A stretch of DNA of 64,000 bases from Flavobacteriaceae bacterium (GTDB taxonomy: Bacteria > Bacteroidota > Bacteroidia > Flavobacteriales > Flavobacteriaceae). The translations under genes and the position numbers were made by a program. The DNA is taken from positions 1 through 64,000 of the forward strand of contig JAOXRU010000426.1 in assembly GCA_025800395.1 (NCBI GenBank), written 5' to 3'. The notes beneath the pieces were generated by a model. It searched no databases. It was not told the DNA's origin and saw only the letters and a program-made list of their open reading frames with translations. This document shows, piece after piece, positions 8,969 to 18,546 of the stretch; position 1 is the stretch's first letter, and every line of letters starts with the position of its first letter.

Positions 8969-11656
8969 TTAACTAATTGGCAACTTAAATCCAAACCTTG
9001 CACCAGATTTAATCCTTCTTTCTGCCCAAATTCTTCCTTGATGTCTTTGAATAATTTGCGCACTTATAGCCAAGCCCAATCCACTACCAATTGGCTTTTT
9101 AGTATTCTGATTTTTGGATTGGTAAAATTTGTCAAATATATAATCAAAATCCTCTTCATCTATACCTTTTCCATTATCGGTTATATACACATATAAAAAT
9201 TCGCTATTGACTATAGATTCAACAGTAACGAGACCTTTATCGGTTTCTGAAAATTTGATCGCATTAGACAATAAATTGGTAAATACTTGTAAAATTCGAT
9301 CTTCATCGTACTTTACTATTTGTTTGAGACTGTTGAGATTTTTAAGTCGAACTCCTTTTCTATCAGCCATATGCTGCACCGAACGAATAGCTTTCTTTAT
9401 CGTAATATCGATTACATAGTTTTGCATATGCAATTTTTCCCTTCCTGTAGCCAGTTTTTCAAAGTCCAAAATATTATGTATTAACCGCGACAAACGATCC
9501 GAATCTTGTAATATATTATTTAGGAATTGCTTTTTCATCACATCCGGCATATCATCCTCATCATCTAGGAGTAGCTCTGTAGCTGCCCGTATACCAGTGA
9601 CTGGGGTTTTGAGTTCGTGGGCCACTGTATCCAAAAACTCATCTTTTTGCATATCTTTTAAGCGCAACTCTTCATTGGCATTTTGCAGTTTATTGGTTAA
9701 AGCCCTAAGGGTTTTGGATTGGTCTTCTAGCTGTTTGTTGGTTGCTATAGTTTCTTTAGATTCATGTAATATTTCAAGTACTTCTCTCAAACTCACTTCT
9801 TGCTCTTTCACGATACTGTCAATTAGAATCTTAGCAGAAGCACTTCCAATACTTCCTGTGAGTAATTTTTCAGAAAAATTTATCAATCTGGCATCAGCTA
9901 CATTGGTATCGTTTGGTAATTTGTACTTGAGGAAAAACAAATTCAAGGCTCTCTCGGTACGGGGCACACCTAAAAAACGTTCCAACATTATTTTAATATC
10001 CGATACATAGGCTTCCCCTTTCCACACAAAAGCACCTTCTTGTAGGCTATTGAAATTTTGGCTATCTACAAACATCTCTGCATAGTTTCGCTCTCTATAA
10101 TTGGCACTCAACACCAAAGAGAAAATCAAATAACTAAGGGTATTTACCAGTATACTCCAAAAGAAGGCATGCACAGGGGGACTCAAAAAATCGAGCCCAA
10201 ATAGTGCATGAGGGCGACTAAATTTCAAACCAAAAACCCCATTGTCTGTAAACAAACGAGAGCCTGTAAAAGCCTCTATAGTAAAGGGTAAAATAAGTGT
10301 ATATAGTGTAATTGCAAATCCTGTCAACAAACCTATAATAGCTGCTTTGGAAGTACCTCTGTTCCAATAAAGTCCGATAAAAAACGAAGGCGCCATCTGT
10401 GCCACCATTACAAACGATATCAACCCAATGGAGTACAAGCTCAATTCTATGGAGAAACTAATATAAAACCAATAAGCTACCAATATGATGGAGAAAATAG
10501 AAATTCGCCTTATATTCTTTATATATCGGCTATTTTTATCTGGATTGTTTCGAATAAATCGATTTAAAAAACCATATGGTATAATTAAATTATTACTTAT
10601 CATATTGGAAAGGACCAAGGTAGACACTACCACCATGGAAATTACAGCAGAAAATCCACCAATAAATACCAACAAGGCCAAAAAGACATTTCCGTTTTGA
10701 AGCGGCAACAACAATGTGTAATAATCCGCATTGACACTTGGATCAAAGGTTAGTTTTCCTCCCCAAGCAATAAAAATTACAAAAATATTGAACAACAACA
10801 AATAGAGTGGAAAAAACCAAATTGCATTTTTCAAATGTTTAATTCTGCTATTTTCTACTACGGACATCTGGAACTGTCTTGGCAGCAAAAAAATAGCACT
10901 AAAAGATAGCATAATAGTAAAAAACCAATTAAAACCTCCTTCCAACCCCCCAATGGTAACCAAATCCTCGAAATCTGGTAACACAGCTACTTGTTGGTAT
11001 ATGGCATCTGTTCCATCAAACAAGAAAAAAGTCACATAAATCCCTATCATCAAGAAAAAAACCAACTTAAGTATAGATTCAAACGCCACTGTTGCCACGA
11101 TTCCTCTTCGTTTTTCGGTAGCGTCCGTTGTACGCGTTCCAAAAAATGTAGCAAAAATTGCCAATATGAGAGCGATATAAAAAGTTGAATCGTCAAAACC
11201 GACTGCCCTATTTTGATTTTCATAGGTCATGATTTGGAAAGTCTCCGAAATCGCCTTCAACTGTAATGCAATATATGGCACCATGGCCAAAGCACAAATC
11301 ACAGTAATCAGTGCACCTATAAACCTATTATTACCATAGCGCAAAGAAATAAAGTCGGCTATAGAGGATATATGATGTTGTTTTGATATACTAATTATTT
11401 TTCTCAAGACCATCACCCACAGAGGTGCCGCTAAGACGGGGCCCAAATAAATTGGCAAAAAATTCACACCAGAGTTTGCCGCTATGCCCACAGAGCCATA
11501 GTAAGTCCATGCCGAGCAATATACGGCTAGAGACAGAGTATACACATAAGGATTGTTGCTCCACCTTCCTTTGCTTTTTTTCTCCGCATAGAAAGCCAAA
11601 TAAAAGAGTAAGCCCAGATAGACTAAAATAATCCCAATCAGCGCATAATTATTCAT
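8969..11656 (-). CDS. Sodium:solute symporter-histidine kinase fusion (CbrA-like)
   Basis: This 895-residue inner-membrane sensor begins with about 13 helices of the SSS transporter family (residues 1-520). A STAC-like linker follows (about 585-640, containing LLTGSIGSASAKILIDS), then a short coiled coil and the kinase core. The phosphoacceptor His680 lies in VAHELKTPV, the N box in NLLSNAIKFS, and the G boxes in DNGKGID and GSGLGLA. CbrA of pseudomonads has this same architecture and senses carbon status or substrate flux. The acetate and propionate genes around it suggest a short-chain fatty acid signal. Its start overlaps the 64-residue upstream gene by 8 bases. No PAS domain was seen. Confidence 0.93.
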   Translation of the reverse strand: MNNYALIGIILVYLGLLFYLAFYAEKKSKGRWSNNPYVYTLSLAVYCSAWTYYGSVGIAANSGVNFLPIYLGPVLAAPLWVMVLRKIISISKQHHISSIADFISLRYGNNRFIGALITVICALAMVPYIALQLKAISETFQIMTYENQNRAVGFDDSTFYIALILAIFATFFGTRTTDATEKRRGIVATVAFESILKLVFFLMIGIYVTFFLFDGTDAIYQQVAVLPDFEDLVTIGGLEGGFNWFFTIMLSFSAIFLLPRQFQMSVVENSRIKHLKNAIWFFPLYLLLFNIFVIFIAWGGKLTFDPSVNADYYTLLLPLQNGNVFLALLVFIGGFSAVISMVVVSTLVLSNMISNNLIIPYGFLNRFIRNNPDKNSRYIKNIRRISIFSIILVAYWFYISFSIELSLYSIGLISFVMVAQMAPSFFIGLYWNRGTSKAAIIGLLTGFAITLYTLILPFTIEAFTGSRLFTDNGVFGLKFSRPHALFGLDFLSPPVHAFFWSILVNTLSYLIFSLVLSANYRERNYAEMFVDSQNFNSLQEGAFVWKGEAYVSDIKIMLERFLGVPRTERALNLFFLKYKLPNDTNVADARLINFSEKLLTGSIGSASAKILIDSIVKEQEVSLREVLEILHESKETIATNKQLEDQSKTLRALTNKLQNANEELRLKDMQKDEFLDTVAHELKTPVTGIRAATELLLDDEDDMPDVMKKQFLNNILQDSDRLSRLIHNILDFEKLATGREKLHMQNYVIDITIKKAIRSVQHMADRKGVRLKNLNSLKQIVKYDEDRILQVFTNLLSNAIKFSETDKGLVTVESIVNSEFLYVYITDNGKGIDEEDFDYIFDKFYQSKNQNTKKPIGSGLGLAISAQIIQRHQGRIWAERRIKSGARFGFKLPIS

Positions 11657-11843
11657 AATATTTCCACAATAATCGAATCGACATCACTATGGCTATCAGC
11701 CAAATCAGAAAAACACTAAAATACAACAAAGGGAATCCAAATATCGCTTTGGTGGAATTAAACATCAATATAACCGGAATATTCAGCAATACTAATAGTA
11801 CCAGAGACAATACGATAAGTTTTTGTTTGTGCCTTCCTTTCAT
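11649..11843 (-). CDS. Small two-helix membrane protein upstream of the sensor kinase
   Basis: The product is 64 residues, MKGRHKQKL followed by two membrane helices (about 9-29 and 36-59). A longer upstream reading to 11975 would run through the terminator hairpin at 11888-11913, so the ATG at 11843 is chosen. The gene overlaps the kinase gene by 8 bases and is therefore probably translated with it. No family was recognised. It could be a subunit or modulator of the SSS-kinase, much as DUF4212 accompanies the true symporter next door. Confidence 0.75.
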   Translation of the reverse strand: MKGRHKQKLIVLSLVLLVLLNIPVILMFNSTKAIFGFPLLYFSVFLIWLIAIVMSIRLLWKYYE

Positions 11844-11879
11844 GGTTTCAAATTCACAAGAGTTTGGACTAAATATAGT

Positions 11880-11913
11880 AAAAAAAAAGAGGCTGTCTTT
11901 TCGAACAGCCTCT
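11880..11913 (-). terminator. Intrinsic terminator after the acetate symporter gene
   Basis: The perfect 9-base stem AGAGGCTGT/ACAGCCTCT (11888-11896 with 11905-11913) is followed on the minus strand by eight or more U. It separates the symporter-porin operon from the sensor-synthetase operon. Confidence 0.9.
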
Positions 11914-12049
11914 ATTTGGGATAAAAGAGCTTTGCGTTGATTAGTTTGTTTGAAGGAAATGTCTAACGCAAACAATAAAATAATATCTCAAAAATCTCCT
12001 TAAAGTTGGTTTACCCGACATTAAAACTTTACAAAGCTCTTATAATGTT

Positions 12050-13843
12050 TTAGTGTGCCTGTGCTTCACCAGCACCACTTGGAATACGAATATTCTCTAC
12101 AATTTCTTGTACATCTGCTGGTGGTGGTGGTGTTAACCTAGAAACTACCAACGAAACCACTAAGTTTACAATCATTGCAACGGTTCCAAATCCTTCTGGA
12201 GATATTCCGAACCATTGGTCAGATGCTGGTTTAGGATCGAAAGTTCCTATCAAACCTGTTTTGTACACGATCATATAATACAGCATGAGTACAATTCCAA
12301 CCACCATACCAGCTACTGCACCTTGGCGATTCATCCGTTTATCAAAAATCCCCAATACTATAGCAGGGAAGAAAGATGCGGCCGCCAATCCAAAGGCTAG
12401 GGCGACCACTGCTGCCACAAAGCCTGGCGGATATATACCAAATAATCCAGCGATAATAATAGCAACTAATATAGCAATTCGTGCCGCCATTAGTTCTCCT
12501 TTTTCCGAAATATCTGGTTTTAATTGTTTCTTAATTAAATCATGTGAAATTGAAGTAGAGATCACCAACAACAATCCTGCTGCTGTAGATAGGGCGGCTG
12601 CCAAACCACCAGCTGCTACAAGACCAATAACCCAATTTGGCAATTTGGCAATTTCAGGATTTGCCAATACCATGATATCTCTATCTACATACAATTCATT
12701 GGGACTATCGCTAGGATTAGAAATGGAACGCTCACCAAATTTTCCTCTAACCGGTTCTCCTTCTGCGTCGTCTATAAACTTTGGTTTCTTAGACGCAAGA
12801 GCCGGTCCGGCAACATATTGTATTTTACCATCACCATTTTTATCTGTCCAAGCAATTAAGCCTGTATCCTCCCAGTTTTTAAACCAATCTGGCATAGAGG
12901 CATAGTCTTTACCAGATACTGTTTCGATAAGGTTAGTTCTTGCAAAAACCGCTACAGCCGGAGCTGTTGTATATAAAATAGCAATAAGCAACAAGGCGTA
13001 ACCTGCAGATTTTCTTGCATCTTTTACTTTAGGAACTGTAAAGAAGCGTACAATTACATGTGGTAATCCTGCGGTACCAGCCATTAAAGCAAGTGTGATA
13101 AAGAAAACATCTAAGGTTGATTTAGAACCAGAGGTGTACTCTTTAAAACCAAGTTCGGTATGCAGTGTATCTAGTTTATCCAATAAATAGGTTCCGTCGG
13201 AAACTGCTCCTCCCATTCCCAACTGAGGAATTGCATTTCCGGTCATTTGCGAAGAAATAAAGATTGCAGGAACCATAAAAGCAAAGATCAACACACAATA
13301 TTGTGCTACCTGGGTGTAGGTAATTCCTTTCATACCACCTAGGAAGGCAAAAACAAGAACCACTGCCATTCCAATAATAACTCCCATAACAATATCTACT
13401 TGCAGAAACTGCGAAAAAACAATTCCCACACCGCGCATTTGCCCTGCTACATAGGTAAAGGACACGATAAGCGCACATATTACCGCTACGGTCCTAGCGG
13501 TATTCGAATAATATCTATCGCCAATAAAATCTGGCACGGTAAACTTACCAAACTTCCGCAGATATGGTGCGAGTAACAAAGCCAGTAATACATAGCCACC
13601 AGTCCATCCCATTAGATAAACTGAGCCATCGTAACCCGCAAATGAAATTATACCAGCCATAGAGATAAATGAGGCAGCCGACATCCAATCAGCTGCTGTA
13701 GCCATCCCGTTTGCCAATGGCGAAACCCCACCACCAGCTACGTAAAAATCTTTGGTTGAGCCAGCTCTGGCCCAAATTGCTATTCCAAAATATAGTCCGA
13801 AAGTAATCGCGACTAAAACCCATGTCCAAACTTGAACGCTCAT
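12050..13843 (-). CDS. Sodium:solute symporter, acetate/short-chain acid type
   Basis: This 597-residue SSS-family permease has about 13 membrane helices. It starts in the helix VQVWTWVLVAITFGLYFG and contains TAADWMSAASFISMAG, typical of the ActP-like (VC_2705) subfamily. A hydrophilic insert at about residues 305-385 is also a mark of that branch. It works with the DUF4212 protein encoded just upstream (31-base gap) and with the acyl-CoA synthetases nearby, so acetate, propionate or a related carboxylate is the likely substrate. A strong terminator follows. Substrate identity cannot be fixed from sequence. Confidence 0.92.
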   Translation of the reverse strand: MSVQVWTWVLVAITFGLYFGIAIWARAGSTKDFYVAGGGVSPLANGMATAADWMSAASFISMAGIISFAGYDGSVYLMGWTGGYVLLALLLAPYLRKFGKFTVPDFIGDRYYSNTARTVAVICALIVSFTYVAGQMRGVGIVFSQFLQVDIVMGVIIGMAVVLVFAFLGGMKGITYTQVAQYCVLIFAFMVPAIFISSQMTGNAIPQLGMGGAVSDGTYLLDKLDTLHTELGFKEYTSGSKSTLDVFFITLALMAGTAGLPHVIVRFFTVPKVKDARKSAGYALLLIAILYTTAPAVAVFARTNLIETVSGKDYASMPDWFKNWEDTGLIAWTDKNGDGKIQYVAGPALASKKPKFIDDAEGEPVRGKFGERSISNPSDSPNELYVDRDIMVLANPEIAKLPNWVIGLVAAGGLAAALSTAAGLLLVISTSISHDLIKKQLKPDISEKGELMAARIAILVAIIIAGLFGIYPPGFVAAVVALAFGLAAASFFPAIVLGIFDKRMNRQGAVAGMVVGIVLMLYYMIVYKTGLIGTFDPKPASDQWFGISPEGFGTVAMIVNLVVSLVVSRLTPPPPADVQEIVENIRIPSGAGEAQAH

Positions 13844-13874
13844 AATAAAATGTTTTTAAAAGTTAGTCAATTGA

Positions 13875-14132
13875 TTACTCGTCGTAACCGTATTTTTTAT
13901 CTAGTTTATTCATCAATCTCACATACACGAATATGAGAATTACAAAAACGTAAATTGATCCCTGTTGTGCAAACCAGAAACCTAGTTTGAAGCCACCAAG
14001 CTTAAATTCGTTCAGGGAATCTCTAAATAAGATCCCAGCACCGTAGGAAGAAAAGAACCAAATTAGTAGTAACACTACTAAGTATCTCAAGTTTTCCTTC
14101 CAATATGCACTTGCTTTTTCTTTATCAGTCAT
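13875..14132 (-). CDS. DUF4212 small subunit of the sodium symporter
   Basis: The product is an 85-residue membrane protein with two helices and the typical YWKENLRYLVVLLLIWF and FWFAQQGSIYVFVILIF stretches of the DUF4212 family. Members are almost always encoded directly before a VC_2705-type SSS transporter and are taken to be its small subunit. Here the gene lies 31 bases before the symporter gene and 16 bases after the porin gene, forming a three-gene uptake operon. Confidence 0.92.
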   Translation of the reverse strand: MTDKEKASAYWKENLRYLVVLLLIWFFSSYGAGILFRDSLNEFKLGGFKLGFWFAQQGSIYVFVILIFVYVRLMNKLDKKYGYDE

Positions 14133-14148
14133 AATAAAAGTTGTTGGT

Positions 14149-15384
14149 TTATAGATATATCATTGCTTGTAAAGTTAATACTCCGCTATTGGTTATATAA
14201 TCTTGATTTTTATACTCCAAAGTAAATTTGGCATTATGTCCGCTCATGTAACCATTAACTCCAATATTAAATACATTTCTATTATCGTTCACAGCATCGT
14301 AGCTATTAGAAGCAAACCCCATATAAGGTTGCCATCTCATTTTAGTTTTGTCTCCTGGAATTACATATCCAAAATGGCTATAGAACATACCCCCTGTACC
14401 ATATGCATTGTATAGGTAGTCATTACCATAGTCGTTAGACTGGTAAGTTGCATAAGCAGTTAATGCGCCACCTTTTTCACCTACTGGCATATCTAAAAAA
14501 ACATCCGCAGCAAAAATAGCCACGTCTTGCCCTTCGAGTTCTCCCGATGCATTTCTAACCACTGCACCATTAGGATGCAAAAAGAAACCAGCGCCTATAT
14601 TAAAAACTTTCTTACCCCCTAAATAGGACCCTACTTTGAAAGGTAAAAAATTAGATTCTTCATCCCAAAGATTGTATTCAAAATACCCGGCATAATTCTT
14701 TCCGCTATCTCTGCTACCCAAATATTCTCTTCCTGCATAAACCGCTACATCTTGTCCTACTTTAGTTACATCAGTCACATCACGTCCGTCTAAACCATTT
14801 GTTAATGCATCGTTGATGGCAACCCGATATTGTAATTTCCCAAATTTACCTTTGGCAAAAACACCAATATGACGCGCAAACTGATCCGTAAGACCAAGTG
14901 TAGACCAAGATTGGCGGTTATTATCTAAGGTCATTATATTTAAAGTAGATTGGTTGTTTAGGCGCGAAATCCCATTAAAATAATGCAGACCACCACCAAT
15001 TGCATGGTTTTCCCCTATGCTATACTGTGCCCAAACATCGTGAAAAAAAAGTTGCGCCCCATCACTTTTCCCTACCGGATCGGCATTATCAGCACCTAGG
15101 CTATTTAATCCAAAATGGGTAAGAATCATAAATTTTTTATTGATCTGTGCAAACATCAAAACTCTTGCTCTACGCAAAAGAAAATCCGTTTTTGCAACAT
15201 CATCAGAAACATCGTCTTTATAAGTAGCTTGCATTTGCGCCCAAGAGATAAAACGCATATACTTATTACCTTCCTCATCAAATTTTACTTTAAGCCCCCC
15301 TTTATAATCTGGAGAACCCTGAGCTAAAACAAAGCCCGTCCAAAACAAGCCTAACATGCTCAATAACAATAGTTTTCTTTTCAT
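14149..15384 (-). CDS. Outer membrane porin linked to the symporter
   Basis: This 411-residue protein has a signal peptide (MKRKLLLLSMLGLFWTGFVLAQ) and alternating amphipathic beta strands ending in the hydrophobic LTLQAMIYL, typical of outer membrane barrels. It resembles the phosphate-selective porin O/P-like proteins of Bacteroidota. Position at the head of the DUF4212-symporter operon suggests that it brings the same substrate across the outer membrane. No TonB box or plug domain is present, so transport should be passive. Confidence 0.85.
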   Translation of the reverse strand: MKRKLLLLSMLGLFWTGFVLAQGSPDYKGGLKVKFDEEGNKYMRFISWAQMQATYKDDVSDDVAKTDFLLRRARVLMFAQINKKFMILTHFGLNSLGADNADPVGKSDGAQLFFHDVWAQYSIGENHAIGGGLHYFNGISRLNNQSTLNIMTLDNNRQSWSTLGLTDQFARHIGVFAKGKFGKLQYRVAINDALTNGLDGRDVTDVTKVGQDVAVYAGREYLGSRDSGKNYAGYFEYNLWDEESNFLPFKVGSYLGGKKVFNIGAGFFLHPNGAVVRNASGELEGQDVAIFAADVFLDMPVGEKGGALTAYATYQSNDYGNDYLYNAYGTGGMFYSHFGYVIPGDKTKMRWQPYMGFASNSYDAVNDNRNVFNIGVNGYMSGHNAKFTLEYKNQDYITNSGVLTLQAMIYL

Positions 15385-15492
15385 TCTTATTAGAAATTAT
15401 TAAGTAATTAATTGGTTTTGTGTGCCCTACGAATCTCTAAAAAAGTATGTTCTAATTAAAAAGCAGTATATATATGAGTAAAATTAGTATAG

Positions 15493-15912
15493 TTAATCAC
15501 GAAATCGCTCCCATTTAATTAGCATAAACTTGTCACCAAGTTCTGTAACTACAACACCTGCACCAGATAAATTAGCAGTATTCGAAAAATAGCCAGATAA
15601 TTCAGAAGCGTTCAAAATTTTGTAGGTAGGATGATAACTACTATTAAAAGGTCTTTTAATATTGTATTTCTTCACCCAATTCATAATGCTCACATGTGAG
15701 ATGCCCAGTATTCGTTCAATCTCTCTATATGTAAGCCCCTCCAAATATAGCTGTAAAGCTTTGTTAACATAATAGTCATCAATACTTTTACCGAGTTTAT
15801 TCACCGTAAAATAGTACCCACAAGATTTACATTTATAGCGCTGACGTTGGTTAACGATTCCACTTTTAATATATTTTTCTGAATTGCAATTTGGACAAGC
15901 ATCGATTTTCAT
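15493..15912 (-). CDS. Transposase-derived zinc-ribbon/HTH protein (IS1 InsA-like), probable regulator
   Basis: The N-terminus carries a zinc ribbon, CPNC followed by CKSCG, as in IS1 InsA. A helix-turn-helix of the form YREIERILGISHVSIMNWV follows, and the last 45 residues are not InsA-like. No transposase catalytic frame and no terminal inverted repeats are seen around it, so it looks like a domesticated DNA-binding protein rather than an active IS. A longer start at 15921 is possible. However, a -7 element TAAATTTG at 15919-15926 would put transcription start near 15913, favouring the ATG at 15912 with almost no leader. It lies directly upstream of the porin-symporter operon and is a candidate local regulator. 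Confidence 0.8.
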   Translation of the reverse strand: MKIDACPNCNSEKYIKSGIVNQRQRYKCKSCGYYFTVNKLGKSIDDYYVNKALQLYLEGLTYREIERILGISHVSIMNWVKKYNIKRPFNSSYHPTYKILNASELSGYFSNTANLSGAGVVVTELGDKFMLIKWERFRD

Positions 15913-15926
15913 AATGTGCAAATTTA
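15913..15926 (-). promoter_or_regulatory. -7 promoter element of the zinc-ribbon/HTH gene
   Basis: TAAATTTG on the minus strand (15919-15926) exactly fits TAnnTTTG. No TTG at the right distance was found, so this is a single-element call. It implies a nearly leaderless transcript. Confidence 0.45.
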
Positions 15927-16085
15927 GATATATTTATTTAGCATAAATATATTATTTTAGCAATAAAAATAACAAAAAATTAACAATTACAACAATATAC
16001 TTTTAATTTTTGATTGGTTGTTTTACATAAAACATAAAATTATAATCGATTTTTTACATATTTATCATTTAGTTATCTTTACACT

Positions 16086-16637
16086 ATGGACGAATGGATA
16101 GATATCATAGACGAACAAGGAAAACCCAGTGGAAAAATTATTTCGAAGGAAGAAGCCCACTTACAAGGAACATTACATCGAACGGTACATATATGGATTG
16201 TAAACAACCAAAACGAAGTGCTTCTTCAAAAAAGACACCCGCAAAAAGACACATTTCCAAATTTATGGGATGTAAGCGTAGCGGGACACATAGAAGCTGG
16301 AGAATTTCCTTTGGATGCTGCTATTAGAGAAGTCAAAGAAGAATTGGGGTTGGATATTACTACCGATATGCTAAAATTTACGGGACTGTATAATTGCATT
16401 GTACAGCATGCCGAAACTTTAATTGACAACGAATTACACCATATTTATCTATTGCGCACAACTTTGAACTTGCAAACTTTAAAACTTCAAAAATCTGAAG
16501 TTACTGCGGTTCAATTTTTTGATTTAAAAACTTTTGAAAAAATGCAAACCAAACCTAAATCCCATCATATAGTTCCCTTAGACAAAGCCTACTTGGATCT
16601 AATACTAAAGAGACTTAAAAGCAATTTAGAAAGCTAA
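16086..16637 (+). CDS. NUDIX hydrolase
   Basis: This 183-residue protein has a perfect Nudix box, [20 protein letters not shown], at about 61-80, which binds the metal and hydrolyses a nucleoside-diphosphate-linked or similar substrate. The N-terminal [15 protein letters not shown] and the [10 protein letters not shown] segment recall the isopentenyl-diphosphate isomerase-like branch, whose members in bacteria are mostly general NUDIX hydrolases. TATCTTTA at 16074-16081 lies only five bases before the ATG, so the mRNA may be nearly leaderless. The 3' end overlaps that of hisS by 12 bases, with the genes converging. Confidence 0.9.
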   Translation: MDEWIDIIDEQGKPSGKIISKEEAHLQGTLHRTVHIWIVNNQNEVLLQKRHPQKDTFPNLWDVSVAGHIEAGEFPLDAAIREVKEELGLDITTDMLKFTGLYNCIVQHAETLIDNELHHIYLLRTTLNLQTLKLQKSEVTAVQFFDLKTFEKMQTKPKSHHIVPLDKAYLDLILKRLKSNLES

Positions 16638-17990
16638 ATCGGAAATTGTATCACACTCCTTTTGTTCGCCAGTTAGCATATTTTTTAATACAAAAGTTCC
16701 TTTTTTTATTTCAGACTCTCCAAGGAGAATTACATAAGGTATTTGTCTTTTATTGGCGTATTTCATTTGCTTTTGCATTTTAGCAGCGTCCGGATACAAA
16801 TCACATGCAATTCCAGCAGCACGCATTTCCTTTATGTACGGTAAGCACGCCAAAGACTCCTTGTCTCCAAAATTTAAAAACAACACCTGAACTCCTTCTA
16901 GAACCTGTTTTGGAAACAAATCTAATTCTTCCATTACCAAATACACCCTATCCAAACCAAAGGATATACCTACACCACCAACATCCTTTAAGCCAAAAAT
17001 ACTAGTAAGGTCATCATACCTTCCACCGCCACCAATAGAACCCATTTGTACGCCTTTAGGAGCACTTACCTCAAATATGCTTCCTGTATAATAATTTAAT
17101 CCACGCGCCAAAGTAACATCTATATCTAATTTGGCAGAAAGCAGCCCTAAGACTTCAATCTGATTACAAACAAATTCCATTTCTGCCACACCTTCCAAGC
17201 CAATTTCAGAACTAGCCAGCAATTTTTTCAACTGTGACAATTTATAGGTATTAGAGCCTTCAAAAGCAAAAATAGGTTGCACCTTGGCAATAGCTTCTTC
17301 CGAAATCCCTTTTTGCAACATTTCGGCTTTAACTTTTTCCTCACCAATTTTGTCTAACTTATCTAATGCAACGGTAAAATCGATTAGCTTATCTTCAGCT
17401 CCTATAATTTGTGCAAATCCGGTAAGAATTTTTCTATTGTTGAGTTTGATGGTTGTTCCTTTCAGCCCCAATTCATTGAAAACCGTATCATACAGTTGTA
17501 CAAATTCCACCTCTTGCAGCAAAGATTTAGAACCTACCACATCTGCATCGCACTGATAAAACTCGCGAAAACGTCCTTTTTGTGGGCGATCTGCACGCCA
17601 AACTGGCTGAATCTGATAACGTTTAAACGGAAAGGCAATTTCGTTTTGATGCATGACCACATAACGAGCAAATGGCACCGTAAGGTCGTAACGCAATGCT
17701 TTTTCCGAAATTTTAGTCATTATCTTATTAGATGCTTTTTGCTCCAACAACCCTGAATCTACTTTTTTAAGAAAATCTCCCGAATTGAGGATTTTAAAAA
17801 TCAGCCGATCGCCTTCTTCTCCATACTTTCCCATCAGGGTGCTAGAATTTTCGAAACTAGGGGTTTCTATAGGCGCAAAACCAAATGTTTTAAAATGTTT
17901 GCGTATCGTATCGAAAATATAATTGCGTTTTGCTACTTCTACTGGACCAAAATCTCTGGTACCTTTTGCTAAACTAGGTTTTTGTGCCAT
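16626..17990 (-). CDS. hisS: Histidyl-tRNA synthetase
   Basis: This class II synthetase charges tRNA-His. Its 454 residues carry motif 2 ([11 protein letters not shown]), the histidine-specific ARGLNYYTG and motif 3 (GGGGRYDDL and GISFGLDR), with an anticodon-binding domain at the C-terminus. The N-terminal [10 protein letters not shown] is typical of the family. It begins one base after the stop of a small conserved protein gene and is surely co-transcribed with it. Confidence 0.97.
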   Translation of the reverse strand: MAQKPSLAKGTRDFGPVEVAKRNYIFDTIRKHFKTFGFAPIETPSFENSSTLMGKYGEEGDRLIFKILNSGDFLKKVDSGLLEQKASNKIMTKISEKALRYDLTVPFARYVVMHQNEIAFPFKRYQIQPVWRADRPQKGRFREFYQCDADVVGSKSLLQEVEFVQLYDTVFNELGLKGTTIKLNNRKILTGFAQIIGAEDKLIDFTVALDKLDKIGEEKVKAEMLQKGISEEAIAKVQPIFAFEGSNTYKLSQLKKLLASSEIGLEGVAEMEFVCNQIEVLGLLSAKLDIDVTLARGLNYYTGSIFEVSAPKGVQMGSIGGGGRYDDLTSIFGLKDVGGVGISFGLDRVYLVMEELDLFPKQVLEGVQVLFLNFGDKESLACLPYIKEMRAAGIACDLYPDAAKMQKQMKYANKRQIPYVILLGESEIKKGTFVLKNMLTGEQKECDTISDLAF

Positions 17991-17991
17991 C

Positions 17992-18465
17992 TTACTTTTC
18001 TATTATTTTATCAAACCATTGAAACAAATCCCCTTGGGTAATCTGAGCGCCTTTTTGAATTAATTTAAACTTTTCTACACCTTTTTCTTCATCATATTTT
18101 TTGGTAGCCGTCATGATTTCCACTGCATCGGTTGAAAAATTCTTTTTAAACCAATCAAACCCTTCTTTGGTGGTGACATCAATTGCAGGGTTATGAATTC
18201 GGATCGCAATTAATTTCATATCCTTTTCTCCGCAAGAAAAAAGATGCATTTCGTTTGGCATTATATTCTCCAAATACAACACCTTGGCAAGCACCCCTTC
18301 CCAAATTAAATCGCTAAAAATATCCAGCTCTTCTTCTGCTACCTCTGGTTGCTTTTCTTTAATTTTCTCCCATTCGTCTGAAGTAATAGATTGGGTTGCT
18401 AAAAAGTTGATAAACTCCGGATGTAATTCGTTTAATTGTTCTTGGGTTAGTCTAGTGTACTTCAT
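17992..18465 (-). CDS. Conserved protein encoded with hisS (DUF6495-like)
   Basis: The product is 157 residues, acidic and soluble, with no signal peptide or membrane helix. It begins [18 protein letters not shown] and has conserved-looking blocks such as [12 protein letters not shown] and [11 protein letters not shown]. It resembles a Bacteroidota-only family (DUF6495, from memory). The link to hisS (one-base gap) is the only functional clue. A perfect 16-base palindrome CTGCTTTATAAAGCAG (18467-18482) lies directly in front of the start codon, and TATTTTTG at 18483-18490 could be its -7 element. Confidence 0.75.
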   Translation of the reverse strand: MKYTRLTQEQLNELHPEFINFLATQSITSDEWEKIKEKQPEVAEEELDIFSDLIWEGVLAKVLYLENIMPNEMHLFSCGEKDMKLIAIRIHNPAIDVTTKEGFDWFKKNFSTDAVEIMTATKKYDEEKGVEKFKLIQKGAQITQGDLFQWFDKIIEK

Positions 18466-18466
18466 A

Positions 18467-18490
18467 CTGCTTTATAAAGCAGCAAAAATA
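18467..18490 (-). promoter_or_regulatory. -7 element and leader palindrome of the hisS operon
   Basis: TATTTTTG (minus strand, 18483-18490) matches TAnnTTTG. It is followed by a perfect palindrome CTGCTTTATAAAGCAG (18467-18482), two bases from the ATG. The terminator of the upstream TonB receptor abuts the promoter, so the -33 region would lie within the terminator stem. Confidence 0.45.
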
Positions 18491-18492
18491 AC

Positions 18493-18518
18493 AAAGGCCA
18501 TATAAATATATGGCCTTT
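18493..18518 (-). terminator. Intrinsic terminator after the Oar-like TonB receptor gene
   Basis: The perfect 12-base stem AAAGGCCATATA/TATATGGCCTTT (18493-18504 with 18507-18518) is followed on the minus strand by GTTATTTTTG. It lies about 30 bases past the receptor stop. Confidence 0.85.
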
Positions 18519-18546
18519 GCACAAAATAATATTGTAAAAATATTTC

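Noticed and set aside
11844-11975. Longer N-terminus for the 64-residue membrane protein
   Set aside because: The extension would be encoded by the terminator of the symporter gene; the ATG at 11843 gives a normal membrane protein.
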